DNA of 12,167 nucleotides from DASVXQ01 sp046727955 (lineage in GTDB: Bacteria > Actinomycetota > CALGFH01): the NCBI GenBank assembly GCA_046727955.1, contig JBKPDO010000301.1:1-12167 (forward strand). Direction: 5' to 3'. Each line of letters starts with the position of its first letter. Position 1 is the stretch's first letter. Shown here piece after piece: positions 1-5,500 of the stretch. The position numbers were made by a program, and so were the translations under genes. The notes beneath the pieces were generated by a model. It was not told the origin of the DNA. It saw nothing but the letters and a program-made list of their open reading frames with translations, and made no database searches.

Positions 1-311
1 GGCTGGGCGGCGGTGGGCGGTCGGCTGCGCCCGCGCCGTCTGGGTCCGCCGGCCACGCCGCCCCGCCGGCACGGTCGCACAGCGGGAGGCGCGGCCATGA
101 CCGGGCCTGCACCTGCCGGTTCTCACCCTGGGATCGCCTGCCTGTGTCCTCCCATTGTCGTGCCACCCCGAGGGCTCCAAGGCCGGTCCGTTCCTCCCTT
201 CGGTCCGGTACTCCCGTCGCGTCGCGACTCGCTTCGCTCGGCCCCTCCGCCCTCGGGGACCCCGGCACATGGGAGGAGGAGCCACAGGCAGGCCGGCAGC
301 AAGGAGGAGCC
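1..311. other. No confident gene; leader of the first zinc-ribbon gene
   Basis: I see no convincing gene here. A frame from the window edge to a TGA at 98-100 could be the C-terminal 32 residues of an upstream gene. It has strong G/C at third positions and ends in an ATGA (97-100), the overlap style used elsewhere in this element, but the frame opened by that ATG runs unbroken through two real genes and is not believable. From 101 to 311 there are short repeats only: CGGTCCG twice in direct orientation (184-190 and 201-207) and the near-palindrome GTCGCG-T-CGCGAC (216-228). A ribosome binding site at 301-307 serves the next gene. Confidence 0.4.
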
Positions 312-521
312 ATGCACCGCGGCCAGATCGTCCCCGTCGACTACCCGTTCGCAACCGGCCATTGCTTCTACTGCTACGCCGAGGTCGTCTGCGACGATGC
401 GCACGCCGAGCGCAACCTCGGCCAGTCCTGGCGGCTGCGCTGTGCCGCCTGCCGGGACGCCGACGCCAACCACCAGGCCGACCTGGCCGCCAAGCTCGCC
501 CGCGCCATCAGCGCCAACTAG
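312..521 (+). CDS. Small zinc-ribbon protein (69 aa), unknown function
   Basis: Two CxxC knuckles, C18/C21 (CFYC) and C44/C47 (CAAC), spaced as in a small zinc ribbon, followed by an alanine-rich helical tail. The start at 312 is chosen because AAGGAGG lies five bases upstream; the same frame is open further upstream but has no comparable site and its translation looks non-coding. The next gene follows after 9 bp with its own ribosome binding site, so the two are probably co-transcribed. Small CxxC proteins are common fillers in actinobacterial phages and integrative elements, where they may bind DNA or partner proteins. I do not recognise a named family. Metal binding is inferred from the cysteine pattern, and the biological role is unknown. 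Confidence 0.7.
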   Translation: MHRGQIVPVDYPFATGHCFYCYAEVVCDDAHAERNLGQSWRLRCAACRDADANHQADLAAKLARAISAN

Positions 522-530
522 GGAGGCGCC

Positions 531-797
531 ATGTTCACCACCGCGCAGTTGGACCGCATCGAGCGCGAGGCCCAGCGGCTTGCCGCTGACCCGGCGCTGG
601 ACGGCTACGTCCCCGGCTACCCCACCTGGGGCCTGCTGGGCGGCCACGAGCTCGACGTGGAGATCGCCGCGACCTCCCAGTGCCACCGCTGCGGCCACTA
701 CGGGCGCGGCCACGCTGGGTTTGTCGCCGCGGACGGCTCATCTGCCTGGCGCGGCTTCGCCATCTGCCCCCAGTGCGGCCAGGCCGAGGAGTTCTAG
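531..797 (+). CDS. Small zinc-ribbon protein (88 aa), unknown function
   Basis: The N-terminal half begins with a predicted helix (TAQLDRIEREAQRLAADPAL) and is followed by two knuckles, CHRCG at residues 51-55 and CPQCG at 79-83, a zinc-ribbon pair. The start has GGGAGG (521-526) at normal distance and follows the previous stop by 9 bp, so the two genes form a pair. A strong inverted repeat begins 14 bp after the stop and may end the transcript. There is no signal peptide or membrane segment. The family is not recognised. Its position in an integrative element beside replication genes suggests an accessory nucleic-acid or protein-binding role, which is inference only. Confidence 0.7.
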   Translation: MFTTAQLDRIEREAQRLAADPALDGYVPGYPTWGLLGGHELDVEIAATSQCHRCGHYGRGHAGFVAADGSSAWRGFAICPQCGQAEEF

Positions 798-811
798 CCC
801 CACACCGGCCA

Positions 812-848
812 GGCCGGGAGGACGGACGCTCGCTCCGTCCTCTCGGCC
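812..848 (+). terminator. 15-bp stem inverted repeat after the zinc-ribbon pair
   Basis: The left arm 812-826 pairs with the right arm 834-848 around a 7-base loop (CGCTCGC); 14 pairs are Watson-Crick and one is G-U (817/843). It starts 14 bp after the stop of the preceding gene. No T-run follows, which is common in high-GC actinobacteria, so a terminator or an mRNA-protecting hairpin are both possible. A 15-bp arm is too long to attribute to base composition alone. Confidence 0.5.
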
Positions 849-1187
849 ACCCCGCTGGTTGACGCTCACGATCCGCGCAGGGGCGCGGAGCGGCCTCCAC
901 GCTGCGCTGCCGTGCGGGAACCCTGCGCCCGCACGGCCCGGCCGCTCGCCTGCTGGACGGGCTGCCACCTGGCCGCCGTCCGCGTCAAGGGCGCTGCGCG
1001 TCCCTCCGGGAGGGCCTACGGCCCCCCTTGACCCGGCCGTCGTCCAGGCGGCCCGGCGCCACCGGTCGCCCGGGCCGGGCGAGGAGCACGGCCCGACCAG
1101 CAGGCGGGGGAGGTGATGCCCACGGCCCCACAGTCGACCCCTGACCGCCCACCAGACCCGACACCAGCCCCGAGGAGGGGACACGCC
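849..1187. other. Gene-free stretch with multiple inverted repeats upstream of ssb
   Basis: No credible gene: the long frames here are GC-driven and match nothing recognisable. The stretch holds a 10-bp hairpin (909-918 with 928-937, 9-base loop). It also holds GTCAAGGG (984-991) facing CCCTTGAC (1025-1032), which encloses CCCTCC-G-GGAGGG (1002-1014) and GGGCC-TAC-GGCCC (1012-1024); the last two share bases and cannot both form. Together with the stem at 812-848 this is a dense structured region just before the replication genes. An origin of replication, a small RNA or an operator region are all possible, and the sequence does not decide between them. A GTG at 1113 is in frame with ssb but is judged not to be its start. 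Confidence 0.45.
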
Positions 1188-1592
1188 ATGGCCGACACCT
1201 ACGTCACCATCACCGGCAACCTCACCGACAACCCCGAGGTCACCCTCACCCCCGCCGGCGCGGCCGTCTGCAACTTCCGCCTGGCCATCACCCCCCGCAT
1301 CCGCCAGGGCGACCGCTGGACCGACGGGGAGACCTCCTACTTCCGCATCACCGCCTGGCGAGACCTCGCCACCCACATCGGCGACTCGCTCTCCAAGGGC
1401 GACCGGGTGATCGTCGCTGGCCAGCTGCGCGCCCGCAGCTGGGAGACCCCCGAGGGGGAGCGGCGCAGCGTGGTCGAGGTCCAGGCCGAGGAGGTCGGCC
1501 CCTCGCTGAAGTGGGCGACTGCCACGCCGCAGCGCACCCCCAAGGCCAACAGCCCCAAGGGCGGCCCGGTCAACGACGACCCGCCCTTCTAG
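1188..1592 (+). CDS. ssb: Single-stranded DNA-binding protein (element-encoded)
   Basis: A 134-residue SSB. The OB-fold occupies roughly residues 1-105, with the family's hallmark pieces VTITGNLTDNPEV near the N-terminus, CNFRLAI, TSYFRITAWRDLA and KGDRVIVAGQLRARSWE. A short hydrophilic linker leads to the acidic tip DDPPF, equivalent to the DDDIPF tail through which SSBs recruit replication and repair proteins. The protein coats single-stranded DNA during replication or transfer of the element. The start at 1188 is supported by GAGGAGGGG (1172-1180) seven bases upstream; an in-frame GTG at 1113 would add 25 proline-rich residues absent from SSBs and is not preferred. The chromosome should carry its own housekeeping ssb, so this is most likely a mobile-element paralogue serving the primase/polymerase encoded downstream. 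Confidence 0.93.
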   Translation: MADTYVTITGNLTDNPEVTLTPAGAAVCNFRLAITPRIRQGDRWTDGETSYFRITAWRDLATHIGDSLSKGDRVIVAGQLRARSWETPEGERRSVVEVQAEEVGPSLKWATATPQRTPKANSPKGGPVNDDPPF

Positions 1593-1637
1593 CCCCGGCA
1601 CGAGGTGAGGCCGGGGCGGCGGCACCGTCCCGGCCTC
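1592..1637 (+). promoter_or_regulatory. Two mutually exclusive hairpins in the ssb / downstream-gene leader
   Basis: Hairpin 1 pairs GCCCCGGC (1592-1599) with GCCGGGGC (1610-1617). Hairpin 2 pairs GAGGCCGGG (1607-1615) with CCCGGCCTC (1629-1637), extendable by a U-G pair. They share 1610-1615, so only one can form at a time. The pair sits between the ssb stop and the ribosome binding site (TAAGGAG, 1647-1653) of the next gene. The arrangement looks like an attenuator, but no T-run is present and no leader peptide or ligand is evident; a simple terminator or processing site is also possible. Confidence 0.35.
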
Positions 1638-1663
1638 GCGCACCCGTAAGGAGATGGTCCCGG

Positions 1664-1843
1664 ATGCACCCTGCACCCTACCCGATCCGACCCCAGCCCG
1701 AGCCGGCCCTGCACCTGCTGCACGGCCGCTGGGTCGCCTCCTGCCCCTCGTGTGGCTTCCAGCTCGCCGCCGCCAAACGCCAGGCCCGAGCCGAGCGGCG
1801 CGGCCGCCGCCGGGTCTGCCCCGTCTGCCACCAGGTCACCTGA
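1664..1843 (+). CDS. Small zinc-ribbon protein (59 aa), unknown function
   Basis: Two cysteine knuckles, CPSCG (residues 28-32) and CPVCH (53-57), are separated by a strongly basic segment (AAAKRQARAERRGRRR), which suggests a zinc-ribbon protein contacting nucleic acid. The start at 1664 lies ten bases after TAAGGAG. An ATG at 1654 is in another frame, too close to that site, and would read through into the following gene. The stop overlaps the next start as TGATG, so translation is probably coupled. It heads the overlapping operon that leads to the primase/polymerase. No named family is recognised; DNA or RNA binding is inferred from the basic stretch between the knuckles. Confidence 0.65.
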   Translation: MHPAPYPIRPQPEPALHLLHGRWVASCPSCGFQLAAAKRQARAERRGRRRVCPVCHQVT

Positions 1844-2037
1844 TGGACCGCCTACCGCACCGATCCGCGCTCGACGCCGACTTGGCCGCTGTCCTGCGCC
1901 GCCTGGTGGCCGCGTTCGGCGCCACCCAGGTCACCGTCACCTGGATCCAGCCCACCGACCGGCCCGACCCTTACCCGGCGCGGGCGTGGCAAGCCGCCCT
2001 GCTCGAGGAGCCACCATGCACATCAACCTGCACCTGA
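1843..2037 (+). CDS. Hypothetical protein (64 aa) in the overlapping operon
   Basis: The start overlaps the previous stop (TGATG at 1841-1845) and there is no separate ribosome binding site, so expression would depend on coupled translation. The sequence has a helical N-terminus (ALDADLAAVLRRLVAAFG), a short beta-like stretch (TQVTVTWIQP) and a proline-containing tail. Its last 22 bases overlap the start of the next gene in another frame. I recognise no family. It could be a minor operon protein or, less likely, only a translational bridge between its neighbours. Confidence 0.5.
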   Translation: MDRLPHRSALDADLAAVLRRLVAAFGATQVTVTWIQPTDRPDPYPARAWQAALLEEPPCTSTCT

Positions 2038-2279
2038 CCGACGACACCCAGCTGCGCGCCCACGGCTTCGTCGCCCCCAGCGGCCTGTTCGCCGAGGTCC
2101 AGTGGGACCTTCGCGGCCACTTCCCCGACTCGCCCGGCAACGGCGCGCTGTGGGGCACCCCCGCCGCCATGCGCCGGCTCGCTGCCCTGGCCGTCCAGGC
2201 CGCGATCCAGGCCGAGGAGGAGGCCGCCTGGCAGGCCCACACCACCACCGCGGCCGCCGACAAGGAACCGGTGGCATGA
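2016..2279 (+). CDS. Hypothetical protein (87 aa), operon with primase/polymerase
   Basis: A beta-rich N-terminal part (HINLHLTDDTQLRAHGF, then FAEVQWDLRG) is followed by a C-terminal alanine/glutamate-rich helix (AAMRRLAALAVQAAIQAEEEAA). The ribosome binding site GAGGAG lies at 2005-2010, five bases before the ATG, inside the end of the preceding gene. Its stop overlaps the primase start (ATGA at 2276-2279), so the two are translationally coupled. No named family is recognised. Tight coupling to a replication protein suggests an accessory in the element's replication, but nothing in the sequence shows the activity. Confidence 0.65.
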   Translation: MHINLHLTDDTQLRAHGFVAPSGLFAEVQWDLRGHFPDSPGNGALWGTPAAMRRLAALAVQAAIQAEEEAAWQAHTTTAAADKEPVA

Positions 2280-3172
2280 GCGGCCTGCTGGACGCCGCGC
2301 TTGGCTACGCCGCCCACGGCATCCCCGTCTACCCCGTCCACTGGCCCCGCCCCAGCGCGGGCGGGGCCAGCCTGGGCTGCTCGTGTCGCCGCGGGGTCGC
2401 CTGCGACCGGCCCGCCAAGCATCCGCTCACCCGCCATGGCGTCCACGACGCCACCTGCGACCCGGCCCAGCTCGAGCGCTGGTGGCAGCAGTGGCCGGCT
2501 GCCAACATCGGCCTTGCCACCGGCGTGGTGTTCGACGTCCTCGACGTCGACGGCGCCGCCGGCCTGGCCGCCCTCTGCCAGCTCACCCGCACGGCGGAGC
2601 TCCGGCTCCCCGGCCCGGTGGTGCGCACGGGGGGCGGTGGCTGGCACTACTGGTTCCGCCCGACCGGGCTCGGCAACCGCCCACCCCGCGGCCTTCCGCA
2701 CGTGGACTGGCGCGGAGTCGGCGGCGCGGTGCTCGCCCCACCCAGCCGGCACGCCTCCGGCGGCACGTACCGCTGGGTCCGCGGCCTCGATCAGACACCC
2801 CTGCCCGAGGTGCCCGCAGCGCTGCGGGCGCTGCTGGACCCCGAGCCAGCCGCGGCCAGCCCGGTCTCCCCGGCGCGGCCGGCCGAGGTCGGCCACCCCT
2901 ACGGCCGCCGCGTCCTCGCCGCCGAGCTGGCGACGCTGCGGCAGGCCCCGGTGCACACTCGCAACCGCACGCTCAACGCCTGCGCGTTCAAGGTCTACCG
3001 CTACGTCGCCGGTGGTCTGCTCGACGACCACGAGGTCACCGCCGCCCTCTCCGCAGCCGCCCTCGCGATCGGACTAGAGGCGGCCGAGGTGCGCCGCACC
3101 CTGGCCTCCGCCCGCACCGCCGGGCTGGCCTTCCCCCGCGGCCTCCCCGCCCGATCGGAGGCGGCTCGATGA
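2276..3172 (+). CDS. Bifunctional DNA primase/polymerase (Prim-Pol, archaeo-eukaryotic primase fold)
   Basis: A 298-residue Prim-Pol protein. The N-terminus (ALGYAAHGIPVYPVHW) is the usual opening of the family. The metal-binding DxD motif is VLDVDG (D90, D92), the nucleotide-binding histidine is in GGGGWHYWF (H124), and the third motif is DWRGVGGAVLAPPS (D144 to the PPS at 155-157). A cysteine-bearing insert at residues 35-43 (CSCRRGVAC) lies where relatives often have one. The C-terminal ~90 residues (RNRTLNACAFKVYRYVAGG onward) form a small helical domain, not a helicase. The protein should synthesise primers and extend them to replicate the element. It starts by ATGA overlap with the preceding gene and ends by ATGA overlap with the next. 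No replicative helicase is in the window, so host or upstream functions are presumably used. Confidence 0.9.
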   Translation: MSGLLDAALGYAAHGIPVYPVHWPRPSAGGASLGCSCRRGVACDRPAKHPLTRHGVHDATCDPAQLERWWQQWPAANIGLATGVVFDVLDVDGAAGLAALCQLTRTAELRLPGPVVRTGGGGWHYWFRPTGLGNRPPRGLPHVDWRGVGGAVLAPPSRHASGGTYRWVRGLDQTPLPEVPAALRALLDPEPAAASPVSPARPAEVGHPYGRRVLAAELATLRQAPVHTRNRTLNACAFKVYRYVAGGLLDDHEVTAALSAAALAIGLEAAEVRRTLASARTAGLAFPRGLPARSEAAR

Positions 3173-4008
3173 GGCTGGACCGGGCCATCGGCGCCCTCAC
3201 GGCGCTGGTCGTCGGCGCGGTCACGGCGCTGGCGTTCGCGCAGTCGTTCCACGCCCTGCGCGCCTTCGCCGAGGCCCACGGGGTCGTGCCGGCCGGGTGG
3301 GGCTGGATGTTCGCCGCCACCATCGACGGGTTCGTGCTCGCCGCGCTGCTCACCTCCCTGTCGTTGTCGCTGCAGGAGGACCGGGGCGCCGCCCCCTGGG
3401 CGGTCCGCGCCCTCGCCGTGACGGCAGCGGCGATCTCGCTGGTATTCAACCTCCAGCACGTGCCGGCGGGCATGGCCCGCTGGGGCGCTGCGGTCCCACC
3501 GGTCGCGGTGCTTGCCGGCCTTGAGGTGTTGTTGCTCCAGGTGCGCCGTGCCGTCACCCGGCAGGGCACTGCCGTCCAACTTCCGCCCCAGACAACAGCC
3601 ACGGCACCCAGCGTGCAACCAACCTCGCACGCTGCGGCAATCGAGCAGCCGGATCCTCCCGGCCGGCCAGCCTCCAACAGCGTCCAGGCGGAAGTGGAAC
3701 CGCAGAGGGCGGAAGCGCCGACACCCGGCGAGCCCGAAACGGCACCACTGCCGGCACTCCCGCCCGATGTGCCGGAAGCCGGTGCCGCCGAGGCGGCAGC
3801 CCGGCAGCAGGCACGGCAGCTCTACGACCAGCTGACGGCCGCCGGGCAGCGCGTGACCGGCGCGGCGCTCGGCCGGGCCATCGGCCGCAGCGAGCGCTAC
3901 GGCCGCCTGCTGCTGGCCGACTTCCGCGCCCAGGACGAAGCCTCTGCGCGTCGCAATGGCGACGGTGCCCACCACCGGCCCGACCGAACGACGACCACCG
4001 AGACATGA
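3169..4008 (+). CDS. DUF2637-type membrane protein with C-terminal helix-turn-helix
   Basis: A 279-residue two-part protein. Residues 1-130 contain four likely membrane helices (about 5-27, 46-68, 79-98 and 106-126) including the DUF2637-like signature around TIDG (51-54). Residues 130-205 are a proline-, alanine- and glutamate-rich linker. Residues 212-255 form a winged-helix-like segment (QLYDQLTAAGQRVTGAALG, then GRSERYGRLLLADFR). The tail is polar and threonine-rich. Such proteins are frequent in actinobacterial integrative elements and plasmids between replication and xis/int genes; their role is unproven, with membrane anchoring of DNA or regulation proposed by context only. The start overlaps the primase stop (ATGA). 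The stop is followed at once by the excisionase ribosome binding site. Confidence 0.8.
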   Translation: MRLDRAIGALTALVVGAVTALAFAQSFHALRAFAEAHGVVPAGWGWMFAATIDGFVLAALLTSLSLSLQEDRGAAPWAVRALAVTAAAISLVFNLQHVPAGMARWGAAVPPVAVLAGLEVLLLQVRRAVTRQGTAVQLPPQTTATAPSVQPTSHAAAIEQPDPPGRPASNSVQAEVEPQRAEAPTPGEPETAPLPALPPDVPEAGAAEAAARQQARQLYDQLTAAGQRVTGAALGRAIGRSERYGRLLLADFRAQDEASARRNGDGAHHRPDRTTTTET

Positions 4009-4028
4009 AGAAAGGAGATACCCACGCG

Positions 4029-4205
4029 ATGGAGACGAAGCCGGTCCCCCTGTGGACCCCTCTCGACGTTGCCGAGTTCCTAGGCATCCCGGTCGCCACC
4101 CTGTATCAGTGGCGCCGCCGCGGGATCGGCCCGCCGGCGCACCGGGTCGGCCGCCACTTGCGCTACGACCCGGACGCCGTTCGAGCCTGGTTCAACGCCT
4201 CATAG
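4029..4205 (+). CDS. xis: Excisionase-like helix-turn-helix protein (Xis)
   Basis: A 58-residue MerR/HTH_17-type DNA-binding protein. The core reads TPLDVAEFLGIPVATLYQW (helix-turn-helix), followed by a wing RRRGIGPPAHRVGRHLRY and the closing helix DAVRAWFNAS, the standard form of small actinobacterial excisionases. It should bend DNA at the attachment sites and bias the integrase toward excision. The start at 4029 is chosen because AAAGGAG (4011-4017) precedes it; an upstream in-frame ATG at 4005 overlaps the previous stop as ATGA but has no ribosome binding site, and would add eight residues. The integrase begins 13 bp downstream, so the two are co-expressed. The excisionase role rests on family and position. 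Confidence 0.85.
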   Translation: METKPVPLWTPLDVAEFLGIPVATLYQWRRRGIGPPAHRVGRHLRYDPDAVRAWFNAS

Positions 4206-4218
4206 GCGGAGGAGTGCG

Positions 4219-5439
4219 ATGGCCCACATTGAAGACCGCTGGTACCGCATCCAAGACGGCAATCGGGTGCCAACCTCGCTGTGCGGGCGGGGTCTGCGTT
4301 ACCGCGTTCGCTACACCGATCCTGATGGCCGCGAGCGGTCGAAGTCGTTCCCTGACAGGGATAAGCGCGCTGCCGAAGCCTTCCTCGTCACGGTCGAGGC
4401 GGACAAGCTCCGAGGGTCCTACATCGATCCACAGGCGGGACGAATCAGCCTGCGTCGGTACGCCAGCGAGTGGCTCGCCGCCCAGACCTTCGACGAGTCC
4501 ACGCGTGAGGCAACCGAGAGCCGCCTTCGCGTGCACGTCTACCCCTACCTCGGGCACCGAGGGCTCGGTACTATTCGACCCTCCCACGTACAGGCCTGGG
4601 ACCGCGCGCTCCAGCAGCAGAACGTCGCGCCGGCCTACCGGCGCGTCCTGTTTGCCAACCTCTCCGCCATCTTCTCGGCGGCCATCGATGACGAGCGGAT
4701 CGCGAAGAACCCATGCCGTGCGGCGTCGGTGAAACCACCACGTCTCGTGGTCCGGAAAGTCACGCCATGGTCGCGTGAGCAGGTGTTGGCTGTTCGGGAG
4801 GCACTTCCGGCGCGATACCGGATCGTCGCGACGATCGCCGCCGGATGCGGGCTGCGGCAGGGTGAGGTCTTCGGGCTCGCGGTCGATGACGTCGAATTCC
4901 TCGGCCGGACGCTGCACGTGGTGCGCCAGGTCAAGATCGTCCGGGGCCGGCTCGTCCTCGCCCTGCCGAAGGGGCGAAAGACCCGGGACATCCCGCTTCC
5001 GGATACGGTGGCGACTGATCTTGCTGCCCACATTTCGGCATTCCCGCCGGTAGAGATCACCCTGCCCTGGGAGAGGCCCGGTGGCGATCCAACGACCGCG
5101 TCGCTGCTGCTGTACAGCCGCGAGCGCAAGGCGCTGGAGCGCCGCTACTTTAACTCCCACATCTGGAAGGCCGCGCTTGTGGCGGCTGGGATCGAGCCGT
5201 CCCGGGCGAATGGCATGCACGCGCTGCGGCACTTCTACGCATCGGTGCTACTGGACGCGGGCGAGAGCATCAAGGCCTTGTCGGAATACCTCGGGCACAG
5301 CGATCCGGGCTTCACCCTGCGGACCTACACGCACCTACTGCCAACAAGTGAGCAGCGAACGCGACAGGCCGTCGACCACGCGCTCACGGGTACCGCAGCG
5401 ACGGTCGACGGCCTGCCCACGGCCGGGAGGCGCGCCTAA
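4219..5439 (+). CDS. int: Tyrosine site-specific recombinase (integrase)
   Basis: A 406-residue phage/AICE-type tyrosine integrase. The N-terminal AP2-like arm-binding part (residues ~1-70: LRYRVRYTDPDGRERSKSF) is followed by a core-binding SAM-like domain (~75-165) and the catalytic domain (~180-385). Catalytic residues are visible: R213 (CGLRQGE), K251 (LPKGRKTRD), H334 and R337 (HALRH), H360 (YLGHSD) and the nucleophile Y370 (RTYTHLL). The set is complete, so the enzyme should be active in integration and excision. The start at 4219 has GGAGG (4208-4212) six bases upstream. Third codon positions look less G/C-biased than in the replication genes to the left, hinting at a separate origin for the recombination module. 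It converges on glnA with 33 bp between stops. Confidence 0.95.
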   Translation: MAHIEDRWYRIQDGNRVPTSLCGRGLRYRVRYTDPDGRERSKSFPDRDKRAAEAFLVTVEADKLRGSYIDPQAGRISLRRYASEWLAAQTFDESTREATESRLRVHVYPYLGHRGLGTIRPSHVQAWDRALQQQNVAPAYRRVLFANLSAIFSAAIDDERIAKNPCRAASVKPPRLVVRKVTPWSREQVLAVREALPARYRIVATIAAGCGLRQGEVFGLAVDDVEFLGRTLHVVRQVKIVRGRLVLALPKGRKTRDIPLPDTVATDLAAHISAFPPVEITLPWERPGGDPTTASLLLYSRERKALERRYFNSHIWKAALVAAGIEPSRANGMHALRHFYASVLLDAGESIKALSEYLGHSDPGFTLRTYTHLLPTSEQRTRQAVDHALTGTAATVDGLPTAGRRA

Positions 5440-5500
5440 CCTGCGTTTCTGCTGGTCAGCGGCTTGTCTTGCCTAGATGTCGTAGTAGAGGTGGAACTCC
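5440..5500. other. Candidate attachment-site region at the int / glnA 3' end junction
   Basis: The integrase stop (5437-5439) and the glnA stop (5473-5475 on the opposite strand) are only 33 bp apart, with no tRNA and no clear terminator between. Integrase genes usually sit next to their attachment site, so the crossover core is expected here. glnA still ends in the family-typical LYYDI, so if the core lies in the gene end, integration restored the reading frame. The second core copy, needed to prove this, would be at the far left end outside the window. Confidence 0.4.

Larger units (their letters stand above)
1..5472 (+). mobile_element. Integrated AICE-like element, right-hand part (left end outside window)
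   Basis: A co-directional block of small zinc-ribbon proteins, ssb, primase/polymerase, DUF2637-type membrane/HTH protein, excisionase-like HTH and tyrosine integrase. This gene set and order (replication, xis, int, attachment site) matches actinomycete integrative elements, where a primase/polymerase-type replication protein is one of the known replication modules. The block ends where the integrase meets glnA, an ordinary chromosomal gene. No translocase, relaxase or phage structural gene is in the window, so conjugative ability cannot be judged. The right boundary is placed at the int/glnA gap and the exact junction is not determined. The left boundary is not seen. Confidence 0.75.

Noticed and set aside
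97..1116. Long + strand frame beginning at the ATGA at 97
   Set aside because: It runs through two small genes with good ribosome binding sites and CxxC motifs, and its own translation is Pro/Ser/Ala/Arg-rich with no recognisable domain.
1113..1187. An upstream GTG start for ssb
   Set aside because: It would add 25 proline-rich residues not found in SSBs. The ATG at 1188 has a well-spaced GAGGAGGGG.
1937..3031. A 364-codon minus-strand frame across the primase region
   Set aside because: The + strand frames carry Prim-Pol motifs, ribosome binding sites and overlapping starts; the minus frame has no domain and is a GC artefact.
5440..5472. A tRNA at the integration boundary
   Set aside because: The gap is only 33 bp and shows no cloverleaf arms. 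No tRNA-like T-arm was found in the neighbouring sequence on either strand.
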